Below are positions 5,430-6,922 of a DNA stretch of 6,922 nt, one piece after another. The notes below the pieces were generated by a model, which was not told the origin of the DNA, did no database searches, and saw only the letters and a list, made by a program, of their open reading frames with translations. Position numbers and translations under genes: made by a program. Source of the DNA: Candidatus Parcubacteria bacterium (GTDB lineage: Bacteria > Patescibacteriota > Minisyncoccia > 2-02-FULL-40-12 > GWA2-44-9); NCBI GenBank assembly GCA_019662005.1, contig JAIFWG010000032.1:1-6922 (forward strand), written 5' to 3'. Each line of letters opens with the position of its first letter. Positions within the stretch are counted from its first letter, which is position 1.

Positions 5430-5455
5430 GCGGCTCTCAGGAGCCGCTTTTTATT
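5430..5455 (+). terminator. rho-independent terminator of the wHTH/zinc-knuckle gene
   Basis: GCGGCTC (5430-5436) pairs with GAGCCGC (5441-5447) around TCAG and is followed by TTTTTATTT. Bases 5451-5453 of the T-run are also the TAA stop codon of the convergent gene, so that gene's coding end runs into the terminator. The minus-strand side lacks a T-run, though the hairpin itself might still protect or slow the opposing transcript. Confidence 0.85.
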
Positions 5456-6374
5456 TCACAGCCATAATTCTGGAATAAAGCTCTAGCGTGTGTCTAGCAT
5501 TTGGTTCAATTAATAATTCTTTAAGAGCGATTTTTGCCGGGATCCATAAATATTCCTGGGCTTCTTCGTTAAGCTTCACTCTTTTGCTTTGCACCCCAAC
5601 AACCTGATCAACAAAAATATGCTGGATGCCTGACATATAGTAGCCAGAGTTTTTTATTTGATCAAATGTGCAAATGTGTCTACCGATGGAAGCATTGAGT
5701 CCGGTTTCTTCCTTAACCTCTCGCAATAAAGCATCCTGTAATCTTTCGTTTCTTTTTACTTTTCCTCCAACCACAGAATAGCGCCCTTTCCACTTGTGTG
5801 TTTTTACCAATAAAATTTCTTTTTCTTTTTTGTCAGATGTGTGTTCAATAATACCGCCAACCGCGACTACAGACCCAGGAACCATAAGCTCTGACCAGAG
5901 TTTATGGATTTCTTTTTCTTTTTTGTTAATCTTGGGTTGTGGCAGCTTCCCATGTTCTTGTATGTATTCAACCAAGTGCTCCGGTTTTATTACCGAATTT
6001 TTATGAAGATAGGCTGGATGGTCGTCTAGTTTGTGTTTAAAAAAGCAGGAGACGTTTGAAACTTGGGCAATCCCTAACTCGTAGGCTGCGCTTTTACCTA
6101 TATATCCATTAGGATTTACAAAATAACTAAATCCGTTTTCACCCAAGCGTTTTAAGTGGTGCAAATAGAGCAGCTCGATCATCCTTTGGTCTACTGCCCG
6201 ATCGGTTTCAAGCATCGCAAACCCATTTTCAAAATGTTTTATATCAGAAAATTCTGGAGCTAAGACTTCAATCCCCGCTTGAGTAAAAAGTTTGTGGACT
6301 CGCTTGATCTCATCAAAATGCTTTCGGAAGCTTCCATGGAGTACACACCGAAATGTGGCAGAAATCTTTTTCAT
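5451..6374 (-). CDS. nucleoside 2-deoxyribosyltransferase-like domain fused to a Nudix hydrolase
   Basis: 307 aa in two parts. Residues 1-115 resemble the nucleoside 2-deoxyribosyltransferase superfamily: ATFRCVLHGSF as the first strand and loop, VLAPEF as the second strand, then YFVNPNGYIGKSAAYELGIA (84-103), with E99 at the position of the catalytic Glu in the S-x3-E-(L/I/M)-G motif. Residues 116-157 form a lysine-rich linker. Residues 158-305 are a Nudix domain with a complete box (204-226): G204, E210, R218, E219, E222, E223 and G225 match G-x5-E-x7-R-E-U-x-E-E-x-G-U. Nudix enzymes cleave nucleoside diphosphates linked to another group; the N-terminal fold typically breaks or swaps N-glycosidic bonds. 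Together they could process damaged or modified (deoxy)nucleotides or a nucleotide signal; the substrate is unknown. ATG 6374 has GGGAG four nt upstream. It lies 66 bp downstream of another Nudix gene with no terminator between, so cotranscription is likely. Confidence 0.85.
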   Translation of the reverse strand: MKKISATFRCVLHGSFRKHFDEIKRVHKLFTQAGIEVLAPEFSDIKHFENGFAMLETDRAVDQRMIELLYLHHLKRLGENGFSYFVNPNGYIGKSAAYELGIAQVSNVSCFFKHKLDDHPAYLHKNSVIKPEHLVEYIQEHGKLPQPKINKKEKEIHKLWSELMVPGSVVAVGGIIEHTSDKKEKEILLVKTHKWKGRYSVVGGKVKRNERLQDALLREVKEETGLNASIGRHICTFDQIKNSGYYMSGIQHIFVDQVVGVQSKRVKLNEEAQEYLWIPAKIALKELLIEPNARHTLELYSRIMAVK

Positions 6375-6378
6375 AACA

Positions 6379-6383
6379 CTCCC
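6379..6383 (-). promoter_or_regulatory. ribosome binding site of the fusion gene
   Basis: GGGAG on the minus strand lies four nt before the ATG at 6374. It supports this start and sets the gene apart from the several Shine-Dalgarno-free genes of the window. A weak promoter (TTGTAA, 18 nt, AATAAT) could lie upstream in the 66-bp gap, but read-through from the Nudix gene is as likely. Confidence 0.6.
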
Positions 6384-6440
6384 AGCCTACATTATTTTTA
6401 AAATGAGCAACTATTTACAAACGCATAAATATATGTGGCC

Positions 6441-6890
6441 TTATGTGTTGTTCGTCAGAAGAAATTTAGATAGTTTACTAATGGCTTCTTTGGGATAAAG
6501 ATTATGGATTTCTTCAAGTTTTGTAAGCTCGACCCACTCAAAAAGATATTGGTTTTGTTCCTCAACTTTTTCTTTTTCCGGACCGCCTAGCTCTGGTTCT
6601 CCTGAAAAGTCTTTTACAATAAAATAATATTCTTTTGGGTAGCCTATTATATTACCGCCATATTGTTCCAAAAATTGGTTTTCTAATTCAAATGCTAACT
6701 GGTAATCTGCGGTATTAAAACCCGTCTCTTCTTTAATTTCACGTTTTAAGGCTTCCTCAGGGCTTTCATTTTCTTCTATTCCTCCTCCAGTAAATAAGCG
6801 GTAATCCTTCCCCTTCTTTAGCCTATGCATAAGCAGAACTTTTCCATCTTTAATAATAATCCCAACTACACGATATTTTCTTTTTTCCAT
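6441..6890 (-). CDS. Nudix hydrolase
   Basis: 149 aa, a single-domain Nudix hydrolase of normal length. RVVGIIIKDGKVLLMHR forms the first strands. The Nudix box (36-58) is complete: G36, E42, R50, E51, E54, E55, G57 and a hydrophobic F58. EYYFIVKDFSGEP and an acidic stretch EKEKVEEQNQ lead to FEWVELTKL, the usual late strand of the fold. Substrates of the superfamily range from oxidised nucleotides and ADP-ribose to capped RNA; nothing here identifies which. Low-G+C codon use makes it one of the most A+T-rich genes of the window. It starts at ATG 6890, 32 bp from the window edge, with only weak AAAGAT as a possible Shine-Dalgarno; GGGAG is 16 nt away, too far. It is followed after 66 bp by the NDT-Nudix fusion gene, probably in one transcript. 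Confidence 0.88.
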   Translation of the reverse strand: MEKRKYRVVGIIIKDGKVLLMHRLKKGKDYRLFTGGGIEENESPEEALKREIKEETGFNTADYQLAFELENQFLEQYGGNIIGYPKEYYFIVKDFSGEPELGGPEKEKVEEQNQYLFEWVELTKLEEIHNLYPKEAISKLSKFLLTNNT

Positions 6891-6922
6891 ATTATCTTTT
6901 GGTACTCCCTGCGAGGTCCCCC

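Noticed and set aside
6441..6890. Naming the Nudix gene as MutT
   Set aside because: The Nudix box alone does not set the substrate, and no feature specific to 8-oxo-dGTP cleavage is visible.
30..6890. Alternative genetic code with TGA read as glycine, known in some Candidate Phyla Radiation lineages
   Set aside because: The HTH gene ends at TGA directly before a strong terminator, and no gene has in-frame TGA, so the standard code fits.
6891..6922. End of a tRNA gene at the right edge, suggested by G+C-rich GGGGGACCTCGC
   Set aside because: No T-loop motif (GTTCGA-like) or matching arms are present; the stretch is too short to call.

Overview
The window looks like a piece of a small, compact, moderately A+T-rich bacterial genome. 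Eight complete genes are packed with 50-80 bp gaps, and there is no gene-free stretch longer than about 80 bp. Stop codons TAA, TAG and TGA are all used in the ordinary way. The mix of a two-domain RecB/RNase H-like nuclease, an ASCH protein, Nudix enzymes, an M17 peptidase and short proteins of no known family fits a Candidate Phyla Radiation (Patescibacteria) genome. That placement is an inference from gene style, since no rRNA or other marker gene is present. No tRNA, rRNA, CRISPR array, transposon or att site is visible.

Left part (1-2845, all on the minus strand, so transcription runs right to left). A Cas4-like PD-(D/E)XK nuclease (2096-2845) is followed by a small unrecognised protein with an internal duplication and a C-terminal helix-turn-helix (1558-2019), then a strong terminator. 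Next comes a TM0106/COG2251-type protein that joins a RecB-like, four-cysteine N-terminal half to an RNase H-like exonuclease half (30-1472). The start of a further gene may lie at the left edge. The two nucleases look like distant paralogues, sharing the cysteine layout and a Q-x3-Y helix, so this is a nuclease / DNA-binding-like / nuclease cluster.

Middle (2898-4819, minus strand). An M17 leucyl aminopeptidase with all expected metal and catalytic residues (2898-4418) and an ASCH-domain protein (4478-4819) are each closed by a hairpin terminator. The terminator of the ASCH gene contains a near-consensus promoter for the peptidase: the -35 box sits in the hairpin loop and the 3' arm makes up most of the spacer.

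Right part (4819-6922). A plus-strand gene (4864-5418) encodes an unknown protein with a winged-helix-like middle and a C-terminal Cys4 knuckle. It diverges from the ASCH gene, and the two -10 boxes overlap. It converges on a minus-strand pair: a Nudix hydrolase (6441-6890) followed by a protein fusing a nucleoside 2-deoxyribosyltransferase-like domain to a Nudix domain (5451-6374). The pair suggests nucleotide clean-up or nucleotide-derivative metabolism.

A recurring theme is compact signalling. Several genes seem to have leaders of only about 7-14 nt without a Shine-Dalgarno sequence, with promoters directly inside or behind the upstream gene's terminator. The HTH gene and the fusion gene instead have clear Shine-Dalgarno sites.
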